Shown: positions 44,270 through 52,979, numbered from the stretch's first letter. The stretch: 64,000 nt of DNA from Chitinophagaceae bacterium (GCA_022843585.1 JALHNJ010000001.1:992001-1056000), one strand, 5' to 3'. Numbers and translations are program-made. Notes: generated from the sequence alone by a model not told the origin.

Positions 44270-44308
44270 AGAGAAAAGCCATTAGCGATTAACTATTGGC
44301 CTTTCTCT
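44270..44308 (-). terminator. maeB terminator built from an ATT-heptamer array
   Basis: 16-nt arms pair at 14 positions (AGAGAAAAGCCATTAG with CTATTGGCCTTTCTCT) around a 7-nt loop. T-rich sequence follows on the minus strand. Bases 44275-44302 also read as 7-nt units (ATTAGCG, ATTAACT, ATTGGCC within them). Confidence 0.75.
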
Positions 44309-44336
44309 ATTATAAACCGTTTATTAACCAGCTCAA

Positions 44337-46679
44337 CTATAAATCTTTACTCACTTTGCGGAATCGTTTCCACCAACGGGATTTTTTTACGATCTCTTCA
44401 GTTGAGTTTTTACTCTTTAACTGTGCATCTACTACGGCAACCAGTGCCATATTTAAAATATTGCGAACAGAACTTCCTAGTTGCAAAATATGAACCGGTT
44501 TTTTTAACCCTAATAATATCGGCCCAACTGCATCCGCAGTTTCCAGCTCTTTTAGCAGGTTATAGGCAATGTTACCGGAAGCAAGATTCGGGAATATCAA
44601 TGTATTTACATCTTTATCCGCTAATTCACTGAACGGGTAATTTTCCTTCATCAATTCTTTATTAAATGCTACGCTGGCCTGCATCTCTCCATCTACTAAT
44701 AGCGAGGGCATTTTTTCTTTTACAATTTTCCTGGCTTTGGCCACTAATTGGGCTTCCGGTGAATTGCTGCTGCCAAAATTGGAATAGCTAAGCATAGCAA
44801 TACGTGGAATAATATTAAAGTTGCGAACCTCTTTTGCCACCATTAAAGTTATCTCAGCCAGTTCTTCGGCCGTTGGATTAAAGTTTACCGTTGTATCTGC
44901 TAAGAACAACGGGCCTTTTTTCGTTAGCATCAGGTACATACCGGCAATTTTCTTTACGCCTTCTTCTGTGCCTATCGTATGCAATGCCGGACGGATGGTA
45001 TCAGGATAATTTTTTGCCAAGCCAGAGATCATTGCATCTGCATCGCCACATTCCACCATCATGCAACCGTAATAGTTGCGGTCTTTCATTACTTTTTTTG
45101 CCTCATATGCATTGAAACCTTTTCTTCCTCTTTTGGCAAAGAAGAGTTCGGAATATTTATTTCTTCTTTCTTCCATGGCATCGCTGCGGGGATCAAAAAT
45201 TGGCAAGCCCTCTATATCTATTCCATTCGCATTGGCAATGTTTTTAATTTTAATCTCATCACCCAATAAGATCGGGTAGCCAATTCCCTCATCAAAAATA
45301 ATTTGTGCAGCTTTTAGAATTTTTACATTGTCCGCCTCTGCAAATACAATTCGTTTAGGATCTTTACGAGCTTTATTACCCAGCACTCTCATCACCTGGT
45401 TATCGAGTCCTAGTCGCTTATTAAGATCATTAACATAGCTGTCCCAATTAGTAATGGGATGTTGTGCTACACCACTTTCCATGGCTGCTTTGGCAACCGC
45501 AGGAGCAACGGTAGCTAACAATCTTGGATCAAGTGGTTTTGGAATAATATAGTTCTCTCCGAAAGTGATATTCTTTTCATTGTAGGCCATGTTCACAATA
45601 TCAGGCACCGGAGTTTTTGCTAATTCCGCCAGTGCTTTTACAGCAGCCATCTTCATTTCTTCATTAATGTGCTTAGCTCTTACATCTAATGCGCCACGAA
45701 ATATATAAGGGAAGCCGAGTACATTATTTACCTGGTTAGGATAATCACTACGGCCGGTAGCCATGATCACATCCTTTCTTGCTCCGGTAGCATCTTCCCA
45801 GCTAATTTCGGGGTCTGGGTTAGCCATAGCAAATACAATCGGATTTTTCGCCATACTCTTCACCATATCCGGTGTTACACAATTGCCGGCACTTAGCCCG
45901 ATAAACACATCAGCATCTTTCATCGCTTGCACCAACGTTATTTCATGTTTGGCATTCGCAAATTTTTGTTTGAACTCTTCGAGGTCGGTTCTTCCTTTGT
46001 GTAACACCCCTTTTCTATCAAAGAGTAAGAAGTTTTCATGCTTCGCACCGAGTGCTTCATATAACATAATACAGGCCATAGCTGCAGCACCGGCACCATT
46101 TACTACAAACTTTACTTTATCAATTTTCTTTTTCTGAATTTCCAATGCATTCAATAAAGCAGCCGCAGAAATAATAGCGGTTCCGTGCTGGTCATCATGC
46201 ATCACCGGAATATTCATCTGCTTCTTTAATTCTTTTTCTATATAAAAGCATTCCGGTGCTTTTATATCTTCGAGGTTGATGCCGCCGAATGTTGGTTCCA
46301 GTGCTTTTACGATCTGCACAAACTTTTCAGGATCTTTTTCATTTATCTCGATGTCGAACACATCTATGTCGGCAAAAATTTTGAAGAGAACTCCTTTTCC
46401 TTCCATCACTGGTTTGCTGGCTTCGGGGCCAATATCACCAAGCCCAAGAACAGCAGTACCGTTACTGATAACAGCCACTAAATTTCCTTTAGCGGTATAT
46501 TTGTAAACGTTCTCAATATTTTCTGCAATTTCTAAGCAAGGTGCAGCAACGCCGGGGGAGTAGGCCAGTGAAAGGTCTCTTTGTGTTTTGGCTTCTTTGG
46601 TTGGTATTACTTCTATTTTTCCAGGCCTTCCTTTAGCATGATATTCCAGGGCCTGTTGTTTGCGTAGGTCGTTTGACAT
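44337..46679 (-). CDS. maeB: NADP-dependent malic enzyme with C-terminal phosphotransacetylase-like domain
   Basis: Decarboxylates malate to pyruvate, yielding NADPH. 780 residues, the standard MaeB fusion. Malic-enzyme part at about 1-430: [45 protein letters not shown], and the NADP fold [13 protein letters not shown]. The PTA-like part at about 440-780 ([32 protein letters not shown]) is regulatory in studied homologues. The ATG is 4 nt downstream of a -7 box, implying leaderless initiation. Confidence 0.96.
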   Translation of the reverse strand: MSNDLRKQQALEYHAKGRPGKIEVIPTKEAKTQRDLSLAYSPGVAAPCLEIAENIENVYKYTAKGNLVAVISNGTAVLGLGDIGPEASKPVMEGKGVLFKIFADIDVFDIEINEKDPEKFVQIVKALEPTFGGINLEDIKAPECFYIEKELKKQMNIPVMHDDQHGTAIISAAALLNALEIQKKKIDKVKFVVNGAGAAAMACIMLYEALGAKHENFLLFDRKGVLHKGRTDLEEFKQKFANAKHEITLVQAMKDADVFIGLSAGNCVTPDMVKSMAKNPIVFAMANPDPEISWEDATGARKDVIMATGRSDYPNQVNNVLGFPYIFRGALDVRAKHINEEMKMAAVKALAELAKTPVPDIVNMAYNEKNITFGENYIIPKPLDPRLLATVAPAVAKAAMESGVAQHPITNWDSYVNDLNKRLGLDNQVMRVLGNKARKDPKRIVFAEADNVKILKAAQIIFDEGIGYPILLGDEIKIKNIANANGIDIEGLPIFDPRSDAMEERRNKYSELFFAKRGRKGFNAYEAKKVMKDRNYYGCMMVECGDADAMISGLAKNYPDTIRPALHTIGTEEGVKKIAGMYLMLTKKGPLFLADTTVNFNPTAEELAEITLMVAKEVRNFNIIPRIAMLSYSNFGSSNSPEAQLVAKARKIVKEKMPSLLVDGEMQASVAFNKELMKENYPFSELADKDVNTLIFPNLASGNIAYNLLKELETADAVGPILLGLKKPVHILQLGSSVRNILNMALVAVVDAQLKSKNSTEEIVKKSRWWKRFRKVSKDL

Positions 46680-46683
46680 AGTT

Positions 46684-46712
46684 CAAATTTAAGGTACTCC
46701 TTTCTGCACAAA
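46684..46712 (-). promoter_or_regulatory. maeB promoter, leaderless arrangement
   Basis: TTTG at 46712-46709, 17-nt spacer (short of the usual 19-20), TAAATTTG at 46691-46684, AACT, then ATG. Confidence 0.55.
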
Positions 46713-46804
46713 TAATCAAAACGGGCTGCAATGTACGGAATAAAAATTTCGGATAAAATGCAGAGTCCATTTACCGATACCCACAAAACCAACTATGGCT
46801 ACTA

Positions 46805-47173
46805 CTATTTTTTTCTTTTTAATACATGAATCTGCATCCTCCAGCCTTCCCCGTCTTCTGTGTAGCTAGTTGTTAGTTCCCACCCCTTTGAGCCCAGGTA
46901 GTTTAATCCGTCCATTAAACTATTTAAGTTGTCGGTATTCGTTTTATCTTCTTTATATGAAGCTTCTCCGTTGTAGTTAAACTGTACCCAGCTTTTATCG
47001 GAATAATTGGCTCCTGTATAAGTATTCCATTTAACTTCTTGAAAAAGCCGACAATATTCAAATTTCTGTGTTGAAGAGGTTCCAGGTTGTTTTATCGAAG
47101 GATTTTGCGCTGTAAGGATAAATACAATAAAAATTGTTGACAGAGCAATACTGCCTTTTAAATAATTATTCAT
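46805..47173 (-). CDS. Small secreted DUF4177-like hypothetical protein
   Basis: 122 residues. N-terminal hydrophobic segment (IALSTIFIVFILTAQ) consistent with a signal peptide. The C-terminal half, with a short helix (LNSLMDGLNYLGSKGWELTTSY) followed by a strand ending QIHVLKRKK, resembles the DUF4177 pattern 'lN-lG-eGWElv'. The resemblance is by eye only. No operon partner: the flanking gaps are 125 and 65 nt. Confidence 0.65.
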   Translation of the reverse strand: MNNYLKGSIALSTIFIVFILTAQNPSIKQPGTSSTQKFEYCRLFQEVKWNTYTGANYSDKSWVQFNYNGEASYKEDKTNTDNLNSLMDGLNYLGSKGWELTTSYTEDGEGWRMQIHVLKRKK

Positions 47174-47238
47174 GATTGTAAATTTTAATAATCTGAATTT
47201 ACTAAAAAACCTTTATGAATATTTTCTTTTGGGCGAAA

Positions 47239-48417
47239 TTATACTTTTACACTGCTCCCCAACCATGCCATCATTCCCATCCCAATTTCAATAGCATTTT
47301 CATCTATATTAAAAACAGGAGTGTGTACGCCGGCGGTAATTCCTTTTGCTTTATTCATAGTGCCGAGGCGATAAAAACAGGCTGGTATTTGCTGGGCATA
47401 GTAGCCAAAATCTTCTGCACCCATCCGCAGTTCTGTTTCGCTAACATTTTCTTCTCCCATATACAGCGCAGCATTTTTCGTTGCATTCATAGTTACTGTT
47501 TCATTGTTCATCACACAAGGATAACCGACATCAATATGCAGGTCAACTTCGCCACCCATGGAGTGAACAAGATCGGTAGTTAGATTACGCATCAGCTCAT
47601 GTGCTTTAAAACGCCATGTTTCATCCATTGCTCTGAAAGTGCCCATCAGTTTTACTTCATTCGGAACAACATTCGTTGTATTGCCGCCATTGAAAGAAGT
47701 AATAGATAGAACAGAAGGATTGAACGGATTATTATTTCTGCTGATCAATTGTTGCAATGCAATAATTAAATGAGATGCAATAAGGATAGGATCAATGAAT
47801 AAATGCGGCGAAGCGGCATGACCGCCTTTTCCTTTCACCGTAAAATATAATTCATCTGCACTGGCCATTACTTTGCCACTCCGAAAACTTAATTGTCCAA
47901 CTTCTAAAATGGTGTTTACATGCAATGCAAGTATTGCTTGTGGTGCAGGATTTTCCAGCACCCCATCTTTTATCATTAAAGAAGCACCGCCCGGATTTTT
48001 CTCTTCACCGGGTTGAAAAATAAGTTTTACGGTTCCTTCCCACTCGTCTTTTAATTCGGTCAGGATTTTTGCTGCACCTAATAAGCAAGTAGTATGCACA
48101 TCATGTCCGCAGGCATGCATCACACCCTCATTCTTTGATTTATAGGGAATGTCATTTTCTTCTTTGATCGGCAGTGCATCCATATCGGCCCGCAATGCAA
48201 TAATGCGGCTACCAGGATTTTTTCCTTTTATCAAACCAACAACACCGGTAGTTGCTTTTACTTCAAAAGGAATTCCGAGTTCGGTCAATTTTCCCTGTAC
48301 AAATTTTGAGGTTTCGAATTCCTGGTAGCTCAGTTCTGGGTTTGCATGTAAATGATGACGTACCGCTACATATTCAGCAAAATACTTTTTAGCGAGGGCT
48401 TTAATTTTTTCTTGCAT
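47239..48417 (-). CDS. M20 family amidohydrolase/metallopeptidase
   Basis: 392 residues, cytoplasmic, similar to N-acyl-amino-acid or hippurate hydrolases. N-terminus RHHLHANPELSYQEFETSKFV, metal site ACGHDVHTTCLLGAA, catalytic Glu region FQPGEEKNPGGA, lid-domain HAASPHLFIDP, and a late His/Asp set in RMGAEDFGYYAQ. Broad specificity in this family prevents a substrate call. The ATG lies 4 nt after a -7 box that overlaps the T-run of the upstream terminator. Confidence 0.92.
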   Translation of the reverse strand: MQEKIKALAKKYFAEYVAVRHHLHANPELSYQEFETSKFVQGKLTELGIPFEVKATTGVVGLIKGKNPGSRIIALRADMDALPIKEENDIPYKSKNEGVMHACGHDVHTTCLLGAAKILTELKDEWEGTVKLIFQPGEEKNPGGASLMIKDGVLENPAPQAILALHVNTILEVGQLSFRSGKVMASADELYFTVKGKGGHAASPHLFIDPILIASHLIIALQQLISRNNNPFNPSVLSITSFNGGNTTNVVPNEVKLMGTFRAMDETWRFKAHELMRNLTTDLVHSMGGEVDLHIDVGYPCVMNNETVTMNATKNAALYMGEENVSETELRMGAEDFGYYAQQIPACFYRLGTMNKAKGITAGVHTPVFNIDENAIEIGMGMMAWLGSSVKV

Positions 48418-48421
48418 GGGA

Positions 48422-48429
48422 CAAAAATA
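48422..48429 (-). promoter_or_regulatory. -7 box of the M20 gene, leaderless arrangement
   Basis: TATTTTTG, TCCC, ATG on the minus strand. The box is within the T-rich tail of the terminator at 48433-48456. Confidence 0.5.
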
Positions 48430-48432
48430 GAA

Positions 48433-48456
48433 AATCCCCGTTGGCTAACAGGGATT
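48433..48456 (-). terminator. Terminator of the SPOR-domain gene
   Basis: AATCCC / GGGATT stem extended by GTT/AAC across one mismatch, followed on the minus strand by TTTTCTATTTTTG. Confidence 0.7.
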
Positions 48457-48483
48457 ATTTGATAAGCGATTGGGTAGAATCTT

Positions 48484-48942
48484 TTATGGATTGATCTCAT
48501 CATCAATTCCTTTGCCCGACTTCACTTCAATCACATCTTTCATAATAAAAACTCCCTTTGGAAAATAGGTATTCAATCGTCTTTGGAAAGCTTCTGCATC
48601 TTTGCGGTCTTTAAAATTGCCGGCTTTTACTTTAAAATAAGGCGACTGGTACCACATGTATGCTTTCAGGTCGGGGAAATAAGTATAGATTTTAGTTTTT
48701 GCAGCCAATGCTTCATCCCGGTTATTAGTGCTGATAATCATTAAGCGATAACCTTTATCCGTTCTTCTTCCGTCCCGGCTGGTTTCTTCGTTGATCTGTG
48801 CTTGTTTTTTTACCAATAATTCAAGCCGGGGATCTTTATGCACAATAACTGTGTTGCTGTCTATAGGAGTCGAAGCGGTATCCTTTTGTGCAAAACAATT
48901 CGTTGTAATGCCGAAAATTGCGAGTGTAATAATGAATTTCAT
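48484..48942 (-). CDS. Secreted SPOR-domain protein
   Basis: 152 residues from ATG 48942 (KFIITLAIFGITTNCFAQ, a good signal peptide); an in-frame upstream start would place ten polar residues ahead of it and overlap the leader. The C-terminal SPOR fold at about 75-145 (YRLMIISTNNRDEALAAKTKI, SPYFKVKAGNFKDRKDAEAFQRRL) binds denuded peptidoglycan glycans in known members. Probably a septum-associated periplasmic protein. A TATTTTTG box lies 27 nt before the ATG. Confidence 0.87.
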   Translation of the reverse strand: MKFIITLAIFGITTNCFAQKDTASTPIDSNTVIVHKDPRLELLVKKQAQINEETSRDGRRTDKGYRLMIISTNNRDEALAAKTKIYTYFPDLKAYMWYQSPYFKVKAGNFKDRKDAEAFQRRLNTYFPKGVFIMKDVIEVKSGKGIDDEINP

Positions 48943-48969
48943 ATGTCGTATAAGGTTCAAAAATCCTAC

Positions 48970-48977
48970 CAAAAATA
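48970..48977 (-). promoter_or_regulatory. -7 box of the SPOR-domain gene
   Basis: TATTTTTG on the minus strand, exact TAnnTTTG. Confidence 0.45.
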
Positions 48978-48980
48978 AGT

Positions 48981-49031
48981 TAGTTTATAGTTCATTGTTT
49001 GCAGTTTTTTGTTATTTAAAACAAAGAACTG
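48981..49031. repeat. Heptamer array folding back into a hairpin
   Basis: 48981-49015 is five + strand units of the type NWGTTNN. On the minus strand 49031-49018 gives two more (CAGTTCT, TTGTTTT). The two arms pair over 12 bp with one G-U (49002-49013 with 49020-49031). It lies after the truncated ALDH gene and may terminate the deoC operon, though no U-run follows. Confidence 0.65.
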
Positions 49032-49076
49032 TTCAAGTCTATTCAAACACACTAAGCTTGAAAGAATTACAAACTT

Positions 49077-50027
49077 CTAATATCCAGCCCCGGCACTAGC
49101 TATATTTTCTACCGGGTGCCAGGTTGTTTTAATTTCCTGTGTATCCATGATAAAGTAAGGCGACTGACCTTCATCGGAATACCAGTTTATCTTATCATAG
49201 AAAGTGATACGTTTCAAATTGGTTGCTGATTTCTCCCGTATCATTTGCTGTACCTCAGAATTATTTTCACAGTAAATGGTTGCATTTACATCCATATGAT
49301 CTACAAACCAGCTAGCTAGCTCGGCTGGTTTGCCTGTTAAAATATTTACAACGCCGCCAGGGAGGTCAGACGAATTCAATACTTCGGCGAAGGTAACTGC
49401 ACAAAGCGGTTTTGTTTCCGATGCTAAAACGATACAGGCATTTCCTCCCGCAATTACGGGAGCTATAACAGAAACTAATCCCAAAAGAGAATCATTTTGC
49501 GGGGCTATAATAGAAACAACACCTGTTGCTTCCGGTACCGAAAAATTAAAATGAGAAGAGGCTACAGGATTTACCGCACTAAAGATCTGCTGAAATTTAT
49601 CGCACCAGCCGGAATAATATATCAAACGGTCGATAGCCAGATTCACTTCTTTCTCAGCCTTTGCTTTTGTTGAATCCTGTTGTATCAACTCATCGATGAA
49701 TTGAGCTTTTCTTCCTTCCAGCATTTCTGCCATACGATATAATATCTGGCTGCGGTTAAAAGCGGCACGACCACTCCAACCACTTACGGCACCTCTTGCA
49801 CTTACTACTGCATCCCGAAAATCTTTTCTTGAACTTAGGCAAACATTCGCCAGTTTTTTTCCAGCTGCATTTTCAGGTTGATAAAATCTTCCCGATTCGG
49901 TTCTTGGAAATTGTCCGCCGATATAAATTTTATAGGTTTTCAATACTTCAAGGCGTTTGTTAGAAACAGTTTTCTCTAAACCGTTCTCACTTACGTTGAG
50001 TGAAGATTTTTTAATTGCTTTTTCCAT
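49077..50027 (-). CDS. Truncated aldehyde dehydrogenase-family protein lacking the catalytic domain
   Basis: 316 residues against about 480 for the family. It retains the N-terminal and coenzyme-binding part (IYIGGQFPRTESGRFYQPENA, IIAPQNDSLLGLVSVIAPVIAGGNACIVLAS, LPGGVVNILTG), then diverges and ends. The ELGGK glutamate, the catalytic Cys loop and the oligomerisation tail are missing. The frame is intact with its own stop, and no missing half is seen downstream, so it is a deliberate short paralogue rather than a frameshift. It follows the full ALDH by 89 nt on the same strand. Possibly a regulatory or structural partner of it; this is inference. Confidence 0.85.
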   Translation of the reverse strand: MEKAIKKSSLNVSENGLEKTVSNKRLEVLKTYKIYIGGQFPRTESGRFYQPENAAGKKLANVCLSSRKDFRDAVVSARGAVSGWSGRAAFNRSQILYRMAEMLEGRKAQFIDELIQQDSTKAKAEKEVNLAIDRLIYYSGWCDKFQQIFSAVNPVASSHFNFSVPEATGVVSIIAPQNDSLLGLVSVIAPVIAGGNACIVLASETKPLCAVTFAEVLNSSDLPGGVVNILTGKPAELASWFVDHMDVNATIYCENNSEVQQMIREKSATNLKRITFYDKINWYSDEGQSPYFIMDTQEIKTTWHPVENIASAGAGY

Positions 50028-50040
50028 ATAATTGAACGCA

Positions 50041-50103
50041 GATTTTTATGATGGTTATGATTTTCGCTGACACATATAATTGATCTTAATAATCATGATG
50101 ATC
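50041..50103. repeat. Inverted nonamer arrays between the two ALDH genes
   Basis: 50041-50067 is three 9-nt units beginning GAT (GATTTTTAT, GATGGTTAT and one more). On the minus strand 50103-50077 is three 9-nt units beginning GAT (GATCATCAT, GATTATTAA and one more). The spacer between them is also 9 nt. Confidence 0.72.
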
Positions 50104-50116
50104 AATGTTCATGCAT

Positions 50117-51619
50117 TTAAACAATATTAACATACGCCGACAATCCATGCAATCCACCCTCTCTTCCAAAGCCACTTTCTTTATAACCACCGAAAGGAGA
50201 AGTAGGGTCAAACTTATTAAACGTATTAGCCCACACCACACCGGCTCTCATTCTCTTCGTCATGTTGAAAATCTTAGAACCCTTATCCGTCCACACACCA
50301 GCACTTAAACCATACGGTGAGTTATTTGCTTTTTCAATTACTTCATCATCTGTACGGAAAGTAAGAATAGATAACACCGGTCCAAAAATTTCTTCCTGTG
50401 CTATGCGATTGCTCTGTGCTACATTGCTAAAGATTGTTGGCCTGCACCAAAATCCTTTCGATGGTAAAGCACAACTGCTTTCATACATTTCAGCCCCTTC
50501 TTTTTTACCAATCGCAATATATTTTTGAATGATATTTAATTGTTCCCTGGAGTTGATAGCACCGATATCTGTGTTCTTATCCATCGGGTCGCCAACAATT
50601 AATGATTGCATTCTATCCCGCAATTTTCTTATTACTTCTTTCGCCACCGATTCCTGCACATACAATCTTGATCCGGCACAGCATACATGTCCCTGGTTAA
50701 AAAAGATAGCATTCACTACACCTTCAACAGCCTGGTCAATGGGTGCATCTTCAAAAATTATATTGGCTGCTTTACCACCGAGTTCTAATGTTGCTTTTTT
50801 ATTGGTACCCGCAATAGCCCGTTGAATTATTTTACCAACATTGGTAGAACCTGTAAATGCAATTTTATTTACATCCGCATGATTAACGATAGCAGCACCA
50901 GTATCACCGGCACCTGTAATTATATTCACCACACCCGGAGGCAAATCTGCTTCCTGGATTATCTCTGCCAGTTTTAATGTAGTTAACGGAGTAGATTCTG
51001 CTGGTTTTAATACAACTGTGTTGCCTGTAGCCAGTGCTGGTGCAATTTTCCAGGCGGCCATTAGTAACGGAAAATTCCACGGCGTAATTTGCCCGGCCAC
51101 TCCCAATGGTTCTGTTTGTCTATTGGGGAATGCATATTCTAATTTATCTGCCCAACCTGCATAATAAAATAAATGATTAGCCGCTGTTGGTACATCAAAG
51201 TCACGGCTTTCTTTTATTGGTTTGCCGCCATCCAAAGTTTCAACAATGGCTAACTCCCTTGCTTTCTCCTGCATAATACGGGCAATACGAAAAATATATT
51301 TTGCTCTTTCTTTCGCAGGCATTTTCTTCCACACTTTATCGTACGCATTACGGGCAGCCTTCACCGCTTTGTCAACATCGGCCGCATTGGCATCGGCGAC
51401 TTCACTCAGCTTTTCTTCCGTCGCCGGATTGATGGTATCAAAGTATTTCTTACTAGTTGGCTTTTGCCATTCGCCATTAATAAACAAATCATATTGCTTA
51501 TTAATCGTTGCCGCACTTTTACTTTCTGGTGCAAGAGCATACTGCCAACTGGTATCAAATTTTAGTTTGATGGTGTTGCTTTTCTTAGCGGCTTTCTTTT
51601 TTGAAATTGCTTTCGCCAT
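50117..51619 (-). CDS. Aldehyde dehydrogenase (NAD(P)+)
   Basis: 500 residues. Complete family set: FINGEWQKPTSKKYFDTINPATEE, ITPWNFPLLMAAWKIAPALATGNTVVLKPAE, TGSTNVGK, general base in LELGGK, nucleophile in NQGHVCCAGSR, EEIFGPVL and the C-terminal NTFNKFDPTSPFGGYKESG. A Lys-rich N-terminal extension (AKAISKKKAAKKS) is unusual. In the deoC operon, oxidation of the acetaldehyde released by DeoC is the simplest role; this is inference from context. Confidence 0.93.
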   Translation of the reverse strand: MAKAISKKKAAKKSNTIKLKFDTSWQYALAPESKSAATINKQYDLFINGEWQKPTSKKYFDTINPATEEKLSEVADANAADVDKAVKAARNAYDKVWKKMPAKERAKYIFRIARIMQEKARELAIVETLDGGKPIKESRDFDVPTAANHLFYYAGWADKLEYAFPNRQTEPLGVAGQITPWNFPLLMAAWKIAPALATGNTVVLKPAESTPLTTLKLAEIIQEADLPPGVVNIITGAGDTGAAIVNHADVNKIAFTGSTNVGKIIQRAIAGTNKKATLELGGKAANIIFEDAPIDQAVEGVVNAIFFNQGHVCCAGSRLYVQESVAKEVIRKLRDRMQSLIVGDPMDKNTDIGAINSREQLNIIQKYIAIGKKEGAEMYESSCALPSKGFWCRPTIFSNVAQSNRIAQEEIFGPVLSILTFRTDDEVIEKANNSPYGLSAGVWTDKGSKIFNMTKRMRAGVVWANTFNKFDPTSPFGGYKESGFGREGGLHGLSAYVNIV

Positions 51620-51649
51620 GTATTTTTTTTATTTATGTTACCAGCTTCA

Positions 51650-51690
51650 GTTCCCTGATCATCTTCGTTGCGTCGCACTCTTCGGGGTTC
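51650..51690 (-). repeat. Dispersed GTGCGACGCAA element, second copy
   Basis: Minus strand reads AAGAGTGCGACGCAACGAAG around 51668-51678. It shares GTGCGACGCAA and a following RTGAT with the aspS leader. It lies in the 98-nt gap between the RraB-like gene and the ALDH gene. Confidence 0.55.
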
Positions 51691-51717
51691 TGTTCGCTAT
51701 TGAGCAGGCACACCTTT

Positions 51718-52056
51718 TTAATCTATTATTTTTTCTACATCCCAACCATCATAGAATTCAACTTCACAATATTCAGCTAATTCATTAAAAGCAATATTTC
51801 TTCTATGGAGTTTTTCAGAATTTAATATATCAATCTTGCTAACATGTAAAGTCCATTTATCATCATTAATATCTTCTAACGAATAAATTTTCTCTAAAAT
51901 ATATCCACTCTCTTTTAATTCATTATAAATGTTATTTAGTTTTTGTTTGTCTTTATCTACAAAATAAAACCCATATTTTAAACGTCCATTGACATTCCAA
52001 CCATTGGATTCCATTTTACTAAATAGGTCTATTATGTTTTCAAGATTTGCGTTCAT
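51718..52056 (-). CDS. RraB-like (ribonuclease E inhibitor B family) protein
   Basis: 112 residues, cytoplasmic, acidic. The pattern FSKMESNGWNVNGRLKYGFYFVDKDKQKLNNIYNEL, then an LHVSKIDIL strand and a final YCEVEFYDGWDVEKI, follows the RraB/DUF695-associated ferredoxin-like fold (the 'YDGWD' ending is characteristic). E. coli RraB binds RNase E; whether a Bacteroidota member does so is unknown. ATG 2 nt after the deoC stop, so it belongs to the deoC operon. Confidence 0.75.
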   Translation of the reverse strand: MNANLENIIDLFSKMESNGWNVNGRLKYGFYFVDKDKQKLNNIYNELKESGYILEKIYSLEDINDDKWTLHVSKIDILNSEKLHRRNIAFNELAEYCEVEFYDGWDVEKIID

Positions 52057-52058
52057 TA

Positions 52059-52979
52059 TTAATCCACACTAAAATAATTTGCACTCTGATACTGACCCGT
52101 TTTCAATTTTACCAATTGCATCAGCACATCATTAGCCAAACTACTGGCACCAAAACGGAACCATTCATTATTCAGCCAATCTTCTCCCAACACTTCTTTT
52201 ACCATTACTAAATAATGTAAGGCCAGTTTTGATTTGGAAATTCCACCGGCGGGTTTCATTCCAATCATCTTGCCTGTTTTGTAATAAAAATCTCTTATCG
52301 CTTCCAGCATTACCAATGTTACAGGCATCGTAGCCGCAGGTTGTATTTTCCCGGTTGATGTTTTAATAAAATCTGCACCGGCATGCATCGCAATATCACT
52401 GGCTCGTCGCACTTTATCATATGTACCCAGTTCACCCGTTTCTAAAATCACTTTTAATCTTGCAGCACCACAGGCTTCTTTAATAGCTGCTATCTCATCA
52501 AAAACAAAATTGTATTCACCAGAATGAAATTTACCACGACTGATAACCATGTCTACTTCATCCGCTCCTTCATTCACAGCGTATTTGGTGTCTCTTATTT
52601 TAATATCTCTTGGAGCTTGTCCGCTGGGGAATGCTGTAGCAACAGAAGCTACTTTTATTCCTGAATCGCCTAATGCCTTTTTTGCCACTTTTACCATACT
52701 TGGATAAACGCATATTGCAGCAACTGTTGGAATATCAGCCAACGCATCATGCGGATGCATCGCTTTATAGCAAAGCTGTTTTACTTTGCCATCGGTGTCT
52801 TTTCCTTCCAGGGTGGTTAGGTCAATCATATTCAGCACCAACTTCAATCCATTTTCTTTCGATTCATTTTTAATGCTACGTTTAGTAAATCGGGAAGCTC
52901 TTTCTTCTACACCTACCTGGTCTATCCGTGGCGACAGGGAAAAGTCATGCATCATTTGTGAGGATTTGGCAATTGCCAT
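52059..52979 (-). CDS. deoC: Deoxyribose-phosphate aldolase
   Basis: Cleaves 2-deoxyribose-5-phosphate to acetaldehyde and glyceraldehyde-3-phosphate. 306 residues, longer than the 259-residue E. coli enzyme by an N-terminal extension of about 50 residues (MHDFSLSPRIDQVGVEERASRF). The Schiff-base lysine is in AGADFIKTSTGK, with VILETGEL and GMKPAGGISK (second active-site Lys) present. First gene of the deoC-RraB-like-ALDH-short ALDH operon; -7 box TACCTTTG 20 nt upstream. Confidence 0.95.
   Translation of the reverse strand: MAIAKSSQMMHDFSLSPRIDQVGVEERASRFTKRSIKNESKENGLKLVLNMIDLTTLEGKDTDGKVKQLCYKAMHPHDALADIPTVAAICVYPSMVKVAKKALGDSGIKVASVATAFPSGQAPRDIKIRDTKYAVNEGADEVDMVISRGKFHSGEYNFVFDEIAAIKEACGAARLKVILETGELGTYDKVRRASDIAMHAGADFIKTSTGKIQPAATMPVTLVMLEAIRDFYYKTGKMIGMKPAGGISKSKLALHYLVMVKEVLGEDWLNNEWFRFGASSLANDVLMQLVKLKTGQYQSANYFSVD

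Noticed and set aside
738-50103. Periodic arrays as CRISPR
   Set aside because: Units are 7-9 nt without spacers, and there are no cas genes.
49077-51619. The two ALDH genes as one gene broken by a frameshift
   Set aside because: The second gene restarts at an ALDH N-terminus rather than continuing the first, and the full-length copy is complete.
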